A DNA stretch of 64,000 nucleotides from an uncultured Clostridia bacterium (GTDB lineage Bacteria > Bacillota > Clostridia > Oscillospirales > Ruminococcaceae), in NCBI GenBank assembly GCA_945829235.1, contig CALZUA010000003.1:62001-126000 (forward strand). The letters run 5' to 3'. The notes beneath the pieces were generated by a model that was not told the origin of the DNA, searched no databases, and saw only the letters and a program-made list of their open reading frames with translations. Both the position numbers and the translations under genes were made by a program. Below, piece by piece: positions 1-10,323 of this stretch (its first letter is position 1; every line of letters starts with the position of its first letter).

Positions 1-438
1 TCGATGATAAACAACTACGTCAAGAACAACATAATTCCCGCGCCCGTGAAGAAAAAATACTCGCGCACACACCTGTTTCGGCTTATTATAATATGTGTGA
101 TGAAGCAGGTTTTGCCGATAAACGACATCGGGACGCTTATCGAAACGCTGTTGAAAACGCGCAGTGAAGCCGAGGTGCTGAACCTGTTCACGGAGCAGTA
201 CGAGGAGGAGTTCCTCAACACAATGAACATTCTCGAGAAAAACACGGAAAAGCGAATCGGTGAAACCGAGGAAGCGATGCTGTCGTTTTCGGTAATGCAC
301 GCGGCGGCGATTGCGGGCGGGAGCATTTTTTACGCGGAGTATGCTTTGAGTGAACTTAAAGGCAAGACCGCCGCACCCGAAAAGGAAGCCGATGAGCCGA
401 AAAAAAGCGCGAAAAAAACGCAGACTCGCAAGAGCTGA
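1..438 (+). CDS. DUF1836-type protein, 5' end outside window
   Basis: The reading frame is open from the window edge. The first ATG at 4 is probably internal, because the text around it (MINNYVKNNIIPAPVKKKYS) matches the middle of the DUF1836 family rather than its start. That family begins with a MerR-like helix-turn-helix whose first part would lie upstream. The rest is mainly helical and ends in a Lys/Ala/Glu-rich tail. The function of DUF1836 proteins is unknown; DNA binding is inferred from the predicted fold. A hairpin terminator follows about 27 bp after the stop codon. Confidence 0.7.
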   Translation, partial: SMINNYVKNNIIPAPVKKKYSRTHLFRLIIICVMKQVLPINDIGTLIETLLKTRSEAEVLNLFTEQYEEEFLNTMNILEKNTEKRIGETEEAMLSFSVMHAAAIAGGSIFYAEYALSELKGKTAAPEKEADEPKKSAKKTQTRKS

Positions 439-464
439 AACCGCATTTCATGTTACACAAAAAC

Positions 465-496
465 AAAGCGCAAGCCCGTACAGCCTGCGCTTTTTG
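465..496 (+). terminator. Rho-independent terminator
   Basis: An 8-bp stem (AAAGCGCA at 465-472, TGCGCTTT at 486-493) is followed by a T run. It ends the DUF1836 transcript and lies just before the convergent chemoreceptor gene. Confidence 0.75.
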
Positions 497-537
497 TATT
501 CAATAAAGCCGAGAAAACAACTGCGTTCCTGCCGACA

Positions 538-2571
538 TTAAATATTGAACTTACCAATAAGGTCTTTCAACATACCCGCCTGTCCTGACAGCTCCTCGGA
601 AGCGGCGGCGCTTTGCTCGGCGGTTGCGGAGTTAGACTGAACAACGCCTGAAATCTTGGTGATATCCTCGTTAATCCTCTCGACCATATCCGCCTGTTTA
701 ACACCCGACTCGGTGATACCGTTGACGATTTCCTTCAATTTCAGCGTGTACTCGCCGAGCGTTTTGATAGCCTCGGCAGTTTGCTCGGTGATTTCGGTAC
801 CGCTGTTAACCGCCTCGATTGAGCTGTCAATCAGCTTTGTGGTGTCGTTCACAGCGTCCGCGGACTTACCTGCGAGATTTCTAACCTCATCGGCAACAAC
901 CGCAAAGCCCTTGCCCGCGGCACCGGCTCTTGCCGCTTCGACAGCCGCATTGAGCGCGAGAATATTGGTCTGAAACGCGATATCCTCGATGGTTTTGATG
1001 ATGTTGCTGATTTGCGCGGAGGAGTTGTTGATGTTGGTGATAGCGGCGGTGAGGTCGGTCATCTTGCCGTTCACCTCGTCAAGATACTGCGCGGTGCTAT
1101 TCATCAGCTTATGTGCTTCGGAACAGTTCTCGGAATTTTCGCGAACCTGTTTCTCGATTGCGGCAAGATTACCCGCAAGCGCATCGATAGAAGCGGTCTG
1201 CTCAACCGTACCCTGAGCAAGCGTCTGCGCGCCCTCGGCAACCTGTCCCGAGCCGGAGTTCACTTGGTCAGCGGCAACGTAGATATCGGAGAGGACTGAG
1301 GTGAGCTTCTCCTTGATAGCGGCAAGATTTTCCGCGAGCACGGAGAAATCGCCCATATAGTAGCCCCTGTTCACCTCAACATCGACAGCGAAATTCTCGT
1401 CTGCCATTTCCCCGAGGATACGCCCGATATCGTTCGTAGCGTTTTTGAGGGAAGCGCACATCTCGCTCACCGCGCCGGCAATATGCCCGATTTCATCGTT
1501 TCTCGCGGTGTATTTTTCGATATCGCGAGCCGCGTCGAGCTGAATGTTGCCCATCTTGACAACAGCGTTTTCAACCGATTTAAGCGGGCTAATCATCTTG
1601 CTGACAACGAGATAAACAACAAACATCAGCAAAATCATACTAGCTCCGCAGATGATAATCAGCGTCAATCTGATAGTATCAACCGCCGCGAGAACCTCTG
1701 ACGATTTATCCGAGAGGATAAACACCCAGCCCTGTTCGCTCAGGCTGTTGAACGCGGCGATAGTGTCAACGCCGTTTTCGTCCTTGTAATTCAGCGAGCC
1801 GCAAACGTCCTCGCTCTTTCCCTTAACCTGCGCGATGATATCATTAACAAATTTCTCCTCGGCAACAGTTGTGATTTTCTCGGAATCGGGGTGGAAGATA
1901 TACTCGCCGGTATTTGCGTTAACGAGAAAATACTGCGCGCTTGAAAGATTGCCGAGCGGGAGCGCGTTGAGCTTGTCCACAAGACCGCTTGTAAACAACG
2001 CAATTCCGCCAAAACCGATGTGGCTTCCGTCGTCCTCGCGAACCGCCTTGTACATTGATATAACTTGTTTTCCTGTTGCCGGAGAAACAATAATTCCCGT
2101 ATTATATACACCCTTTGTAGCAAGCATTGCGTCCTGAAGCGGTTTGCGCTTTTCTTCATCGGGGCGAGTTATCGTTCCAACAACATCTGCTTTTGTATGT
2201 GCAAGCGTTTTCGTATTCCAGTCGCTTGCATATATTCCGTCAAGATTCTCGATATCCTGACTGAATTTCTCGGTATATTTCTGCGCCGCGGCAACATTCG
2301 CCTCGTTTGACGGGTCGCGGAGCAAATCGTAAATCTGGTCAGCCTTGAGGTAAGCGGTGAGGGTATCCTCGGTTGACTTTATGTAGTTTTGGATAATTTC
2401 CGAGCGGTCGATTGCCGCTGATTTCATATTATCCACGGCATTCGTGCGCATTGCTGAATTAACCGAGGTTGCCACAAGAATAAACAGCACGGCAAAAACC
2501 ACCAGCAGAACAACCAGCACGGTTGCCGTAACTTTAAAACCCAGCCTGCACATTTTTTTGTTATTTTCCAT
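538..2571 (-). CDS. methyl-accepting chemotaxis protein
   Basis: This is a transmembrane chemoreceptor. A short cytoplasmic N-terminus leads into a first membrane helix (about residues 8-35). A periplasmic-type sensor region of about 250 residues resembles a double Cache domain. A second helix (about 305-328), a HAMP segment and a long signalling helix bundle follow. The hairpin tip is clear: [18 protein letters not shown] followed by [14 protein letters not shown], which contacts CheW/CheA. Two adjacent ATGs exist (2572-2574 and 2569-2571); the second is better placed behind the AGGAGA ribosome site. No chemotaxis kinase genes are nearby. It lies 59 bp downstream of the ThyX-like gene and may be cotranscribed. 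The ligand cannot be told. Confidence 0.93.
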   Translation of the reverse strand: MENNKKMCRLGFKVTATVLVVLLVVFAVLFILVATSVNSAMRTNAVDNMKSAAIDRSEIIQNYIKSTEDTLTAYLKADQIYDLLRDPSNEANVAAAQKYTEKFSQDIENLDGIYASDWNTKTLAHTKADVVGTITRPDEEKRKPLQDAMLATKGVYNTGIIVSPATGKQVISMYKAVREDDGSHIGFGGIALFTSGLVDKLNALPLGNLSSAQYFLVNANTGEYIFHPDSEKITTVAEEKFVNDIIAQVKGKSEDVCGSLNYKDENGVDTIAAFNSLSEQGWVFILSDKSSEVLAAVDTIRLTLIIICGASMILLMFVVYLVVSKMISPLKSVENAVVKMGNIQLDAARDIEKYTARNDEIGHIAGAVSEMCASLKNATNDIGRILGEMADENFAVDVEVNRGYYMGDFSVLAENLAAIKEKLTSVLSDIYVAADQVNSGSGQVAEGAQTLAQGTVEQTASIDALAGNLAAIEKQVRENSENCSEAHKLMNSTAQYLDEVNGKMTDLTAAITNINNSSAQISNIIKTIEDIAFQTNILALNAAVEAARAGAAGKGFAVVADEVRNLAGKSADAVNDTTKLIDSSIEAVNSGTEITEQTAEAIKTLGEYTLKLKEIVNGITESGVKQADMVERINEDITKISGVVQSNSATAEQSAAASEELSGQAGMLKDLIGKFNI

Positions 2572-2630
2572 CATCTTCTCCTTTTGCAAATTACCATACA
2601 AAAATATTTGAGCAAAAAACAATCCGAAGA

Positions 2631-3962
2631 TTATTTTTTAAATCCGAATTTCCCGAGCATTTCCCTTTGTTTACCGCAACACATTCTACCCTCGGGACAG
2701 CTTCCGAGGACGAAACAGCTCGGTCCGTACAGCCCGAACAGCTCGGGATAATCCTCGCGGAGCAACGCAAGCATTCTCTCGGCGATACCGCGAACCTCCC
2801 ATTGTGCTCTTGAGCAAGCCCTGAGCCGAATAAACAGGAGCAGTTCGCGCGCGTTCATTGTGGTCATCACGTCAAGCAGGTTGCCGCTGAGCGCGAAATA
2901 TTGAATATAGCGGCGAAGCTCGTCGTTGTTCAACGCTTCGGCAAGCAACCTATCGCATTTCGCAAGCGTTTGCTCGTAGATTTCACGCGCTTTTGGGTTT
3001 TGCTCAACGGTTTTCGGCAACACAACTCTGCGGCTCGGAACCGCTGTTTCAATCGGCGGAACAATAACCGACTGCATACGATGCCGAACGATATGCGTGA
3101 TACCCGCAAGCGTAACGTCCTTTATCAGGAACGAGTAGCTCAGCTGTTCAAGGGCGCGCGGACGTCTTTCGCCGAGCAACTCACGCGGAGTTTTCGCGCT
3201 CTCACCCGTTGCATTGAGGGCGATTTCGAGCAATTTCGCCGGCTCTTTCGGCGCGTTTACAAGCTCAACCTTGCCCGTTTCGCTTTCACCGAGCAAAGTC
3301 ATCTTATCGGAAACAGCAATTTCGCCGTCAAACTCACCGTCCACGCGCTCGAAGAACTCCTCGGCGATGCACGGGAAAATACGCTGAAGCTGTTCGATAA
3401 GCTGTTCGGCGATATTTTGGAGTTCCTCGATATGCTTACCTCTGCCGTTTCGGATTGAGTTTATGAGGTTGATAAGCTCACGAGCGTTCATTGTGCAGTA
3501 GAAGTTGCTGAAAAACGAATACGGGAGCAAAAACCGCGCGTCCTCTTTCGGAACATCAAGCTCCAAAAGCCTCGCGTACGCCGAAAAAGCCGCGTCCATA
3601 TACTCTTTATAAACAGCGGCGCTTTGTGCAGAGAGGTTTGGCGTATAGTAACCGGTGTTGCTGAAATCAACGTAGCGGCGCGATTTCACGGTAAACGAAG
3701 CGAGTCTGCTCTCGATAAAAAATTGCTCGACATAAACGGAAACGTTGGTGAGCGCGACAGTAAAAACCGCGTGCTCGATAACGGAGCGGTGACCGGACGC
3801 GAGAACCTTTCGGATAAGACCGCCGTTTTTCTCGTTGTTTTGGGATTTGAGGAAAATCTCCGCGGAGTTCCCCTCGGTTGTGGAAATACGCGCAGAAGCG
3901 GCGCAAACCGCGTCGTTGTCGGTATTGAAGCTAATAATTTCAGCTCTTGAAACGTCGTTCAT
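2631..3962 (-). CDS. ThyX-type flavin-dependent thymidylate synthase, tandem double-domain form
   Basis: ThyX makes dTMP from dUMP using FAD and methylene-tetrahydrofolate. At 443 residues this protein is about twice the usual ThyX length and seems to contain two ThyX-like halves. The first half (about 50-200) has [11 protein letters not shown] and a degenerate core ESRLASF followed by SRRYVDF. The second half (about 265-405) has the intact signature RHRMQS. Both halves contain a similar MNAREL(I/L) segment. The C-terminus is Cys-rich ([14 protein letters not shown]). The ATG at 3960-3962 is chosen because a GGGGGT site lies 4 nt upstream; a longer frame runs back over the promoter and is unlikely. 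Catalytic competence is not certain because the motifs are divided between the halves. Confidence 0.85.
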   Translation of the reverse strand: MNDVSRAEIISFNTDNDAVCAASARISTTEGNSAEIFLKSQNNEKNGGLIRKVLASGHRSVIEHAVFTVALTNVSVYVEQFFIESRLASFTVKSRRYVDFSNTGYYTPNLSAQSAAVYKEYMDAAFSAYARLLELDVPKEDARFLLPYSFFSNFYCTMNARELINLINSIRNGRGKHIEELQNIAEQLIEQLQRIFPCIAEEFFERVDGEFDGEIAVSDKMTLLGESETGKVELVNAPKEPAKLLEIALNATGESAKTPRELLGERRPRALEQLSYSFLIKDVTLAGITHIVRHRMQSVIVPPIETAVPSRRVVLPKTVEQNPKAREIYEQTLAKCDRLLAEALNNDELRRYIQYFALSGNLLDVMTTMNARELLLFIRLRACSRAQWEVRGIAERMLALLREDYPELFGLYGPSCFVLGSCPEGRMCCGKQREMLGKFGFKK

Positions 3963-4020
3963 AGTTACCCCCGAAAAACAAAAAATCCCAACAGCCGCGC
4001 CGTCGGGACAGGCTATTTTA

Positions 4021-4049
4021 ATTGTACCATAATCAAACGTTTTTGTCAA
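4021..4049 (-). promoter_or_regulatory. sigma-A promoter of the ThyX-like gene
   Basis: On the minus strand, TTGACA (4044-4049) and TACAAT (4021-4026) are separated by 17 bp. The predicted transcript begins near 4014, about 50 bp upstream of the ATG at 3962. Confidence 0.75.
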
Positions 4050-4062
4050 TACATTAAAGCGT

Positions 4063-4479
4063 TCAATCGTTCATCTTTTTGAGCTTCTCGTTCAACTCAT
4101 TTGCGTCGCTTCTCACGCGGAGGAAATTGACGAGCCAAACCGCACCGAAAACCGCAAGAATAGACGCTCCGATAATCAGCCCGTGCGCTAAACTCATCTC
4201 GGGCTGTTGGAGCTTGATTGCACCGATGACGATAGCTTCAATTGTGACAATCTGGAGGATTCTGCCGACAACCGCGCGTTTCGGGGAGAGTTCTTTTTTC
4301 GAGTACATAAAAAACGACGGGAGGGTGCAGAGGAACGCGTAAATCGGCGGTACAAAAAGCACCTCATAGCCGAATTTTGCGTCCGGTGACAAAACAAGCC
4401 CGAGGATACCCATATCAATTGCGATAAAAAGACTGCAAAGCAAAAACGACCGCGCCATAGTTCTCAGAAATTCCTTCAT
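4063..4479 (-). CDS. DUF3021-type four-helix membrane protein
   Basis: A 138-residue protein with four hydrophobic helices (about 5-27, 35-55, 68-88 and 95-115). Its size and pattern fit DUF3021, small membrane proteins usually paired with a LytTR regulator. Start at ATG 4477-4479 behind GGAGGGG. The gene begins 1 nt after the stop of the upstream LytTR gene, so the two are translationally coupled. The likely role, inferred from this pairing, is membrane control of the LytTR protein's activity. Its molecular function is not known. Confidence 0.75.
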   Translation of the reverse strand: MKEFLRTMARSFLLCSLFIAIDMGILGLVLSPDAKFGYEVLFVPPIYAFLCTLPSFFMYSKKELSPKRAVVGRILQIVTIEAIVIGAIKLQQPEMSLAHGLIIGASILAVFGAVWLVNFLRVRSDANELNEKLKKMND

Positions 4480-4480
4480 A

Positions 4481-4921
4481 CTACCCCTCCAAAATCCTTT
4501 GTTTAAGCGCCTTCGCGTACATTCTCGAGATAACGATTTCCTCACCGTTTTTCATTTTTGCGATAAGTCGGGTATCGGGCGCGGGGCGAAACGACTGAAT
4601 TTTGCTGATATTTGCGATAATTGACTTTGAGCAACGCATAAACATCTGCTCAGCGTAGTTTTTCTCGATTTCGTACAACCTGCTTTTAATCTCGTACATT
4701 TCGTTTTCGGTGTACGCGAAAACGAGTTCCCCGACCGCCTCAAAGTAGATGACATCGGACAAATTGAGCTGAAACGCGGAGCCGTCTATGTAACCCGAGA
4801 GCATATTCCCTTTCATCAGCGCGTACTCACGGATATCGCGGAAATCGTCGTTCATCTCCACGCATTCAAGAACAACCCGCTCGTCCTCGGCACTGGGAAC
4901 GTTTTTCACAAAAACGCGCAT
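4481..4921 (-). CDS. LytTR-family DNA-binding regulator without receiver domain
   Basis: The C-terminal 90 residues form a LytTR domain (pattern YFEAVGELVFAYT, MFMRCSKSIIANI, ISRMYAKALKQRI). The N-terminal 50 residues are not a receiver domain: there is no phospho-acceptor Asp pattern. This is the standalone LytTR type that is paired with DUF3021. Start at ATG 4919-4921 behind a GGGGTAGGG site. It shares an intergenic region with the divergent hybrid kinase gene, where a palindromic LytTR-like site lies (5075-5087). Confidence 0.85.
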   Translation of the reverse strand: MRVFVKNVPSAEDERVVLECVEMNDDFRDIREYALMKGNMLSGYIDGSAFQLNLSDVIYFEAVGELVFAYTENEMYEIKSRLYEIEKNYAEQMFMRCSKSIIANISKIQSFRPAPDTRLIAKMKNGEEIVISRMYAKALKQRILEG

Positions 4922-5030
4922 TTCCCTACCCCTTTCATTATAGTAATTCCGTTGCAAAATTTCAACGTGAAATCGGCGAAATGCGATATTTCAAGACAAG
5001 ATGCACCGATTACCTGCAAGACATATTTTT

Positions 5031-5059
5031 ATTTTACCATAATTTTGCACATTTTTCAA
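5031..5059 (-). promoter_or_regulatory. promoter of the LytTR-DUF3021 pair
   Basis: On the minus strand, TTGAAA (5054-5059) and TAAAAT (5031-5036) are spaced by 17 bp. Confidence 0.55.
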
Positions 5060-5074
5060 CATATTTTGTTGTAT

Positions 5075-5087
5075 AACTGCAACAGTT
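5075..5087. promoter_or_regulatory. palindrome resembling a LytTR binding site
   Basis: AACTG-CAA-CAGTT is an inverted repeat between the two divergent promoters. CAGTT half-sites resemble known LytTR targets. It lies just upstream of the -35 box of the LytTR gene, where an autoregulatory activator could bind. Function is inferred. Confidence 0.4.
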
Positions 5088-5109
5088 TGACAAAATTTGA
5101 TAGTAAGTA

Positions 5110-5138
5110 TTTACAAAAATGCAATTATATCGTATAAT
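5110..5138 (+). promoter_or_regulatory. promoter of the hybrid kinase operon
   Basis: TTTACA (5110-5115) and TATAAT (5133-5138) are separated by 17 bp, about 30 bp before the ATG at 5169. Confidence 0.7.
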
Positions 5139-5168
5139 TAAATAGGACAATGCTGAAAGGAGAAAACT

Positions 5169-8003
5169 ATGAATACAAATATTCTGTCGGAAGAAAATAT
5201 GCGCCGTTGCAACAAGCTGTTGAGAAACACGCAATGGTTTATGGCGTTCAGCATTTTGTTCATTGAGGTTGTTACGAACATAATGCTTTATGTAACCGGC
5301 GACCCGAAATACAGCGACAACAATGTGGCGTGGATGTTTTTCCGTTACCTTGGCTTGACGACTGTTTTCAATTTCAGCTCGCTTTTCTTGAGCCGACTTG
5401 CGATAAGGCTGTTCAAGTTGACCGTTTACACGGAACGTTACGCGCTGATGGTGGGACTTTTGCTGATAATGACGGACGTTTGCTTCTCGCACTATGACTT
5501 TTTTATTGTATTCTGCTCGTTTATCGCGCCGATAATAATAGCCGCACTTTACGAAAGCCGGCGGTTTTACTTTGTGGTGAGCGCGATGTGTTTTGTGGGG
5601 ATAGCGCCGGGGCTGATTGCAAAGCAGTTTGACCCGCTTTTCGGGCTACCGGCAATACCGGAAACGGTTTTGACGGTGCTAATAATTGCGTCGTTTTGCG
5701 TTCTCGGCGGTTTTATCAATAAGTACCTTGCTCAGCGAAGCGCGGCGCTTGCTGATGCAATCGATGAAGCGGAAGCGGCAAACAGCTCCAAGAGCAACTT
5801 CCTCGCAAATATGAGCCACGAAATCCGCACACCGATGAACGCAATTGTGGGAATGACGGAGCTTATTCTGCGCGAGCACGACATAAGTGAAACCGTGCAG
5901 GAAAACTGCTTCAACATACAAAATTCGGGGCGGAGCCTGCTGTCGATAATCAACGACATTTTGGATTTCTCGAAAATCGAGTCGGGGAAAATGGAGCTGA
6001 TTGAAGAGAATTTCAACATTTCCTCGACGCTGAACGACGTGATAAATATGGCGATAACGCGAAAGGGCGACAAAAAGCTAGAGATAATCGTCCACGCCGA
6101 CCCCGAAATTCCTGTCGGTCTTATCGGTGATGAAATCCGCATACGTCAGGTTATCATCAATCTTGTGACAAACGCGATAAAATACACGCGCGAGGGTTGT
6201 GTTTCGATAAGGGTATCGCAGACGAAGCACGATTACGGGATAAATCTCTCAGTATCGGTTTCGGACACGGGAATAGGCATAACTGAGGTTGACCTCGAGA
6301 AGCTTTTCTCGAGCTTCGAGCAGGTTGACACGAAGAAAAACCGCTCGGTTGAGGGAACGGGCTTAGGTCTTGCGATATCCAAGAAGCTGATAACGCAGAT
6401 GGGCGGCTTCATAAACGTGACGAGCGAGTACGGAAAAGGCTCGGAATTCCGCTTTGTGATACCGCTTAAAGTGAGCGACCCGAAGCCGTTTGTGACCATC
6501 AAGGACGCGGAAAAATTCCACGCGGCGGGCTACATAAATTTCACGAAATACACCCACCCTCGAACTGCCGAGGAGTACCGCCTGCTAATCAAGGAGCTGT
6601 CGCAGACGCTCCACACAGAGATAATTCTGTACGAAACGATGGACGAGCTGAAGGAAGCGGCGAAGCAGACCAAGTTCACGCACCTTTTCACGCCGCGTGA
6701 GCACTACATCGAGCATTCGGATTTCTTTTTAAGTCAGGTGAAAAAATCCGAGGTAATTGTTGTGCAGGACAGGTTGAATGCGATTGACTTGCCGAACGGC
6801 GTGAAATGTATGTTCAAGCCGTTCTACATCTTGTCGGTGGGCGCGATATTCAACAACGAAAGCGTCGTGACAAATCTTGGTGAACGCAGAAACTCGACAA
6901 CGCGTTTCTCCGCACCGAAAGCGCGCATACTCATCGTTGACGACAACCCGATAAACCTCAAGGTAGCCGCAGGACTGATGCGTCCCTATCATATGCAGGT
7001 GATAACCGCGGACTGCGCGAAAAGCGCGTTTTCACTGTTGCGGTCGAAGGACTTTCACCTTGTGTTTATGGACCACATGATGCCGGAAATTGACGGCATT
7101 GAGGCAACGCAGATTATACGCTCAATGGACGGCGAATATTACAAGACATTGCCGATAATCGCGCTTACTGCAAACGCGGTGAACGGTGCTCGTGAAACGT
7201 TTTTGGAAGCGGGAATGAACGACTTTATCGCAAAGCCGATTGAACTTTCCTCGCTTGACCGCGTGCTGAAAACGTGGTTACCGAAGGAGCTGATAAAAGC
7301 GCCGACCGAGGACGAGTTCAACGCGGAGGACAAGCGAAAAGCCGCTACGCAGACCGTGAAAAAAACCGAGCTTTTCGATGCGGAAACGGGAATTTTCTAC
7401 ACGGGCGGCGATGAGGAAGCGTACCTTGAGATACTCGAGATGTACGTCAACAAAAGTCACGCCAAGCACGATTACATACAGAAATTGTTTGAGGAAAAAT
7501 CGTGGAAAAACTACGTTATCGAGGTACACGCGCTGAAAAGCACATCGCTCACAATCGGCTCAAAACCGCTGTCTGAGCTTGCGAAGGAGCTTGAGCTTGC
7601 GGGAAAATCCGAGAACTACAAGCTGATTGAGGAAAAACACGCGGCGATGCTGGAGCTTTACGAAAAAGTCGCGCAAATTGCAAGCGATTATCTCGCAAAG
7701 AAAAAGCCCGCGCCTGCTCCCGAAGCGGCTCAAACAGACGCTTCGCAAGAGGTCTTGACAGAAATTTCGGTTGAAGAAGTCGAGAATTTTGTTCGAGAAA
7801 TCAGCGCGGCTTGCGAGAATTTTGACGGTGACGCGGCGGTTGAAATATGCAAAAAAGCCGATGGAAAATGTTGCGGTGGAATTGCGCTGAAGCCGCTGTT
7901 TGACGCGGTTCGTGAGCTTGCCGAGGACTTTGAGTACGATGAAGCGGGAATCAAAGCCGATGAAATTCTCGAAAAGGTGAAAGGCGGTGCGGAAAATGGC
8001 TGA
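5169..8003 (+). CDS. hybrid sensor histidine kinase with receiver and HPt domains
   Basis: A 944-residue phosphorelay protein. Five or six membrane helices fill residues 20-185, with no large extracellular domain. The HisKA domain follows with the phospho-acceptor H217 ([12 protein letters not shown]), then a HATPase ([22 protein letters not shown]). A degenerate linker domain of about 130 residues leads to a receiver domain with phospho-acceptor D635 ([10 protein letters not shown]). An HPt domain carries H787 (EVHALKSTS). All domains needed for a His-Asp-His relay are in one chain. GAAAGGAG precedes the ATG. The downstream REC-HD-GYP protein is a plausible final acceptor, but that link is inferred from gene order. 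Confidence 0.95.
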   Translation: MNTNILSEENMRRCNKLLRNTQWFMAFSILFIEVVTNIMLYVTGDPKYSDNNVAWMFFRYLGLTTVFNFSSLFLSRLAIRLFKLTVYTERYALMVGLLLIMTDVCFSHYDFFIVFCSFIAPIIIAALYESRRFYFVVSAMCFVGIAPGLIAKQFDPLFGLPAIPETVLTVLIIASFCVLGGFINKYLAQRSAALADAIDEAEAANSSKSNFLANMSHEIRTPMNAIVGMTELILREHDISETVQENCFNIQNSGRSLLSIINDILDFSKIESGKMELIEENFNISSTLNDVINMAITRKGDKKLEIIVHADPEIPVGLIGDEIRIRQVIINLVTNAIKYTREGCVSIRVSQTKHDYGINLSVSVSDTGIGITEVDLEKLFSSFEQVDTKKNRSVEGTGLGLAISKKLITQMGGFINVTSEYGKGSEFRFVIPLKVSDPKPFVTIKDAEKFHAAGYINFTKYTHPRTAEEYRLLIKELSQTLHTEIILYETMDELKEAAKQTKFTHLFTPREHYIEHSDFFLSQVKKSEVIVVQDRLNAIDLPNGVKCMFKPFYILSVGAIFNNESVVTNLGERRNSTTRFSAPKARILIVDDNPINLKVAAGLMRPYHMQVITADCAKSAFSLLRSKDFHLVFMDHMMPEIDGIEATQIIRSMDGEYYKTLPIIALTANAVNGARETFLEAGMNDFIAKPIELSSLDRVLKTWLPKELIKAPTEDEFNAEDKRKAATQTVKKTELFDAETGIFYTGGDEEAYLEILEMYVNKSHAKHDYIQKLFEEKSWKNYVIEVHALKSTSLTIGSKPLSELAKELELAGKSENYKLIEEKHAAMLELYEKVAQIASDYLAKKKPAPAPEAAQTDASQEVLTEISVEEVENFVREISAACENFDGDAAVEICKKADGKCCGGIALKPLFDAVRELAEDFEYDEAGIKADEILEKVKGGAENG

Positions 8004-8859
8004 ACAGAAGGTAAAAATTGTCGCGGAGTGCGTGTGTGATTTACCGAAGAATTGGTTTAAGGAGCACAATGTCGATATCATGTATTTTTCGGTTGAAACC
8101 GACCGCGGTGTGTTTTTCGACACCAGCGAAATCACCTCCGAGAACATAATTTCGTATATGCAATCGGGCGGCAAGAAAGCCTATTCCTCCGCGCCAAAGC
8201 CTGATACTTACATTGAAATGTTCGAGAAAAATCTCAGTGAATATGACGAGGTAATTTTAGTTGCAATCAGCAGTGGCGTGAGTATGTCCTGCAAAAATGC
8301 GCGAAAAGCGCTCGAACAGCTTGGCGAGAAAGCAAATCGCGTTCACGTTTTTGATTCGGGGCATCTTTCATCGGGGCTTGGACATCTTGTGGTAAAAGCG
8401 GCGGAAATGGCTGAAAACGGGCACACCGCGAGTGAAATTCTGACAACTCTGGAAGCGCTTAAACACAAGGTTTATACGAGTTTTATCGCGGAGAGCGTGG
8501 ACTATTTGTATATGAACGGCAAGGTTTCCGAAAAGGTGAAAAGAATCTGCACAGCGTTTGACATTCACCCCATTCTCACGATGAAAAACGGCGAACTCAC
8601 GCTGAAATCGGTGACGCGCGGCAACTACCGAAAAGCGTGCAAGCGCTACATCAAAAAAACGTTGCGAAACGCCAAGTCCATTGAAAAAGGCACAGCATTT
8701 ATCACGCAGGCGGGTTGCAGTGCGAAAATGGTTGAATGGATAAAAGGCGAGGTTTCCAAAATATTCGAGTTTGATAATCTGGTTGTGACAAAGGCATCTG
8801 CGACCATTTCGAGCAACTGCGGGCCGAATACTTTCGGGGTAATTTTTATCGAGAAGTAA
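7996..8859 (+). CDS. DegV family fatty-acid-binding protein
   Basis: DegV proteins bind single fatty acids; some act as FakB subunits that present fatty acids to the FakA kinase. This 287-residue protein has the family layout: an N-terminal segment ([13 protein letters not shown]), an [13 protein letters not shown] region, the [13 protein letters not shown] ligand-pocket motif, and a C-terminal GPNTFG. The ATG at 7996 overlaps the end of the kinase gene by 8 nt; a GTG at 7987 is possible but has a worse ribosome site. Its place inside a signalling operon is unusual. Confidence 0.88.
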   Translation: MAEQKVKIVAECVCDLPKNWFKEHNVDIMYFSVETDRGVFFDTSEITSENIISYMQSGGKKAYSSAPKPDTYIEMFEKNLSEYDEVILVAISSGVSMSCKNARKALEQLGEKANRVHVFDSGHLSSGLGHLVVKAAEMAENGHTASEILTTLEALKHKVYTSFIAESVDYLYMNGKVSEKVKRICTAFDIHPILTMKNGELTLKSVTRGNYRKACKRYIKKTLRNAKSIEKGTAFITQAGCSAKMVEWIKGEVSKIFEFDNLVVTKASATISSNCGPNTFGVIFIEK

Positions 8860-8869
8860 AGGGATTTTT

Positions 8870-9904
8870 ATGTATCATATTCTGATTGTCGATGACGACA
8901 AAACAAATCTGTCTGCCGCTAAAAACGCCCTTTCGGACGCGTACAAGATAACCGCGGTAACTTCGGGTGAACAGGCGCTGAAGTTCCTGAAAAACAACGT
9001 CTGCGACCTGATTTTGCTTGACATAAATATGCCCGATATGGACGGGTTTGAGGTTATGGACAGGATAAGGGCGAATCCGGAGCGCGCCGATATACCGATA
9101 ATATTCCTCACAGCCGACAATGACCCGCAGACCGAAAGCCGTTGCCTTGAAAAGGGCGCGATGGACTTTATCGCAAAGCCGTTTGTGTTGAACGTGATGT
9201 TGTCGAGAATAAGCCGCCTGCTGGAGCTTGAAGCACTGCGTAAGGACCTCGCGGGACAGCTTGAGGAGCGCACCCGCCACATCAAGCACATTCAGGAAAT
9301 GATGATAATGGGCATGGCGTCGATGGTTGAGAGCCGCGATTTGTCAACAGGCGGACACATCAAGCGGACAAGTATGGTTGTTGAGATATTTGCGGCAAGG
9401 CTGTCGCGTGAAAACCCGAACCTGTCGAAATCGTTTCTGGAGAAGGTAATCCGTGCCGCACCGATGCACGATTTGGGGAAAATCGCGGTTGATGACGTGA
9501 TATTGCGAAAGCAAGCGAAATTCACGCCCGAGGAGTACACCGAGATGAAGAAGCACTCAGCCGAGGGTGCGCGGATTGTAAAGCAAATACTCGAGGGAAT
9601 TGAGGAAGAGGAGTTTGTGAAAATTGCGGTGAACGTCGCGCACTATCACCACGAAAAGTGGGACGGCTCGGGCTATCCCGAGGGGCTATCGGGCGAGGAG
9701 ATACCGATTGAGGCGAGAATAATGGCGCTTGCGGACGTTTTTGACGCGCTGATTTCAAAGCGTTGCTACAAGGAAGCGTTCCCGTACACCGAAGCGTTCG
9801 AGATAATCGAAAACTCATTCGGCACGCATTTTGACCCACAGCTCGGGAAAATCTTCCTAGAATGTCGCCCGCAGTTAGAGGAGCTTTACCAAAATATAAC
9901 ATAA
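8870..9904 (+). CDS. response regulator with HD-GYP phosphodiesterase domain
   Basis: The N-terminal receiver domain (about 1-120) has the acidic pair DDD near residue 8, phospho-acceptor D51 (LILLDINMPDMDG) and the KPF lysine. A coiled linker joins it to an HD-GYP domain (about 140-335) with HDLGKIAVDD, HHEKWDGSGYP and ALADVFDAL. HD-GYP domains hydrolyse cyclic di-GMP, so the operon likely couples the hybrid kinase to second-messenger breakdown. It begins 10 nt after degV and ends at a strong terminator. Confidence 0.95.
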   Translation: MYHILIVDDDKTNLSAAKNALSDAYKITAVTSGEQALKFLKNNVCDLILLDINMPDMDGFEVMDRIRANPERADIPIIFLTADNDPQTESRCLEKGAMDFIAKPFVLNVMLSRISRLLELEALRKDLAGQLEERTRHIKHIQEMMIMGMASMVESRDLSTGGHIKRTSMVVEIFAARLSRENPNLSKSFLEKVIRAAPMHDLGKIAVDDVILRKQAKFTPEEYTEMKKHSAEGARIVKQILEGIEEEEFVKIAVNVAHYHHEKWDGSGYPEGLSGEEIPIEARIMALADVFDALISKRCYKEAFPYTEAFEIIENSFGTHFDPQLGKIFLECRPQLEELYQNIT

Positions 9905-9943
9905 AAAATCCCCGCGAAGAGCGTTCTTCTCGGGGATTTGTTC
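9904..9943 (+). terminator. terminator of the kinase-degV-HD-GYP operon
   Basis: A near-perfect stem (AAATCCCCGCGAAGA, loop GCG, TTCTTCTCGGGGATTT) overlaps the stop codon region and is followed by TG and T-rich sequence. Confidence 0.8.
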
Positions 9944-10012
9944 TATTAGTAATCTGCGCGACCCAAAGGAAAATTTAAGCGAGTTCAAAAGAAGAAATGT
10001 ATCAATTCATTT

Positions 10013-10222
10013 TCAACCCACAAAATACCGCATCACTGCATCCTCTATGAGTGAATAGATAGGTTCAAGACTTTCCGGAATGAAAAAATCTGCCTTAGTA
10101 TCAAAATCAAATGTAAAAACAATTGGCTTGTTCTTGTAAAAAAGCGGTGTTCCATCTTCTTTGCCAAGATTACCGGTAACAAGATTTCCTCTCTGATTAA
10201 GAGAATTAGGAATTACAAAAAG
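10013..10222 (-). pseudogene. 5'-truncated gene fragment
   Basis: The minus strand reads 69 codons without a stop, ending at TGA 10013-10015 (ends EDAVMRYFVG). There is no start codon: an in-frame TAG lies at 10223-10225. The composition (FYKNKPIVFTFDFDTKADFF) looks protein-like, and its AT-rich codons differ from the neighbouring genes. It is probably the C-terminal remnant of a horizontally acquired gene. I do not recognise the family. The rest of the stretch 9944-10323 shows nothing else. Confidence 0.45.
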
Positions 10223-10323
10223 CTACACGGTAGTTCTCCTTATTTATAAATTTTTGAAACAATACTCAATTTGTCGGACAAATACTACTGGCAACCGCTC
10301 TCGCAAGCCTTACCGAAAAGCAA

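Noticed and set aside
350-541. 63-codon plus-strand frame
   Set aside because: It overlaps the DUF1836 gene and its terminator in another frame, with highly basic low-complexity sequence.
3963-4049. Longer ThyX reading frame
   Set aside because: It would begin on the -35 box of the predicted promoter; the ATG at 3962 has a ribosome site.
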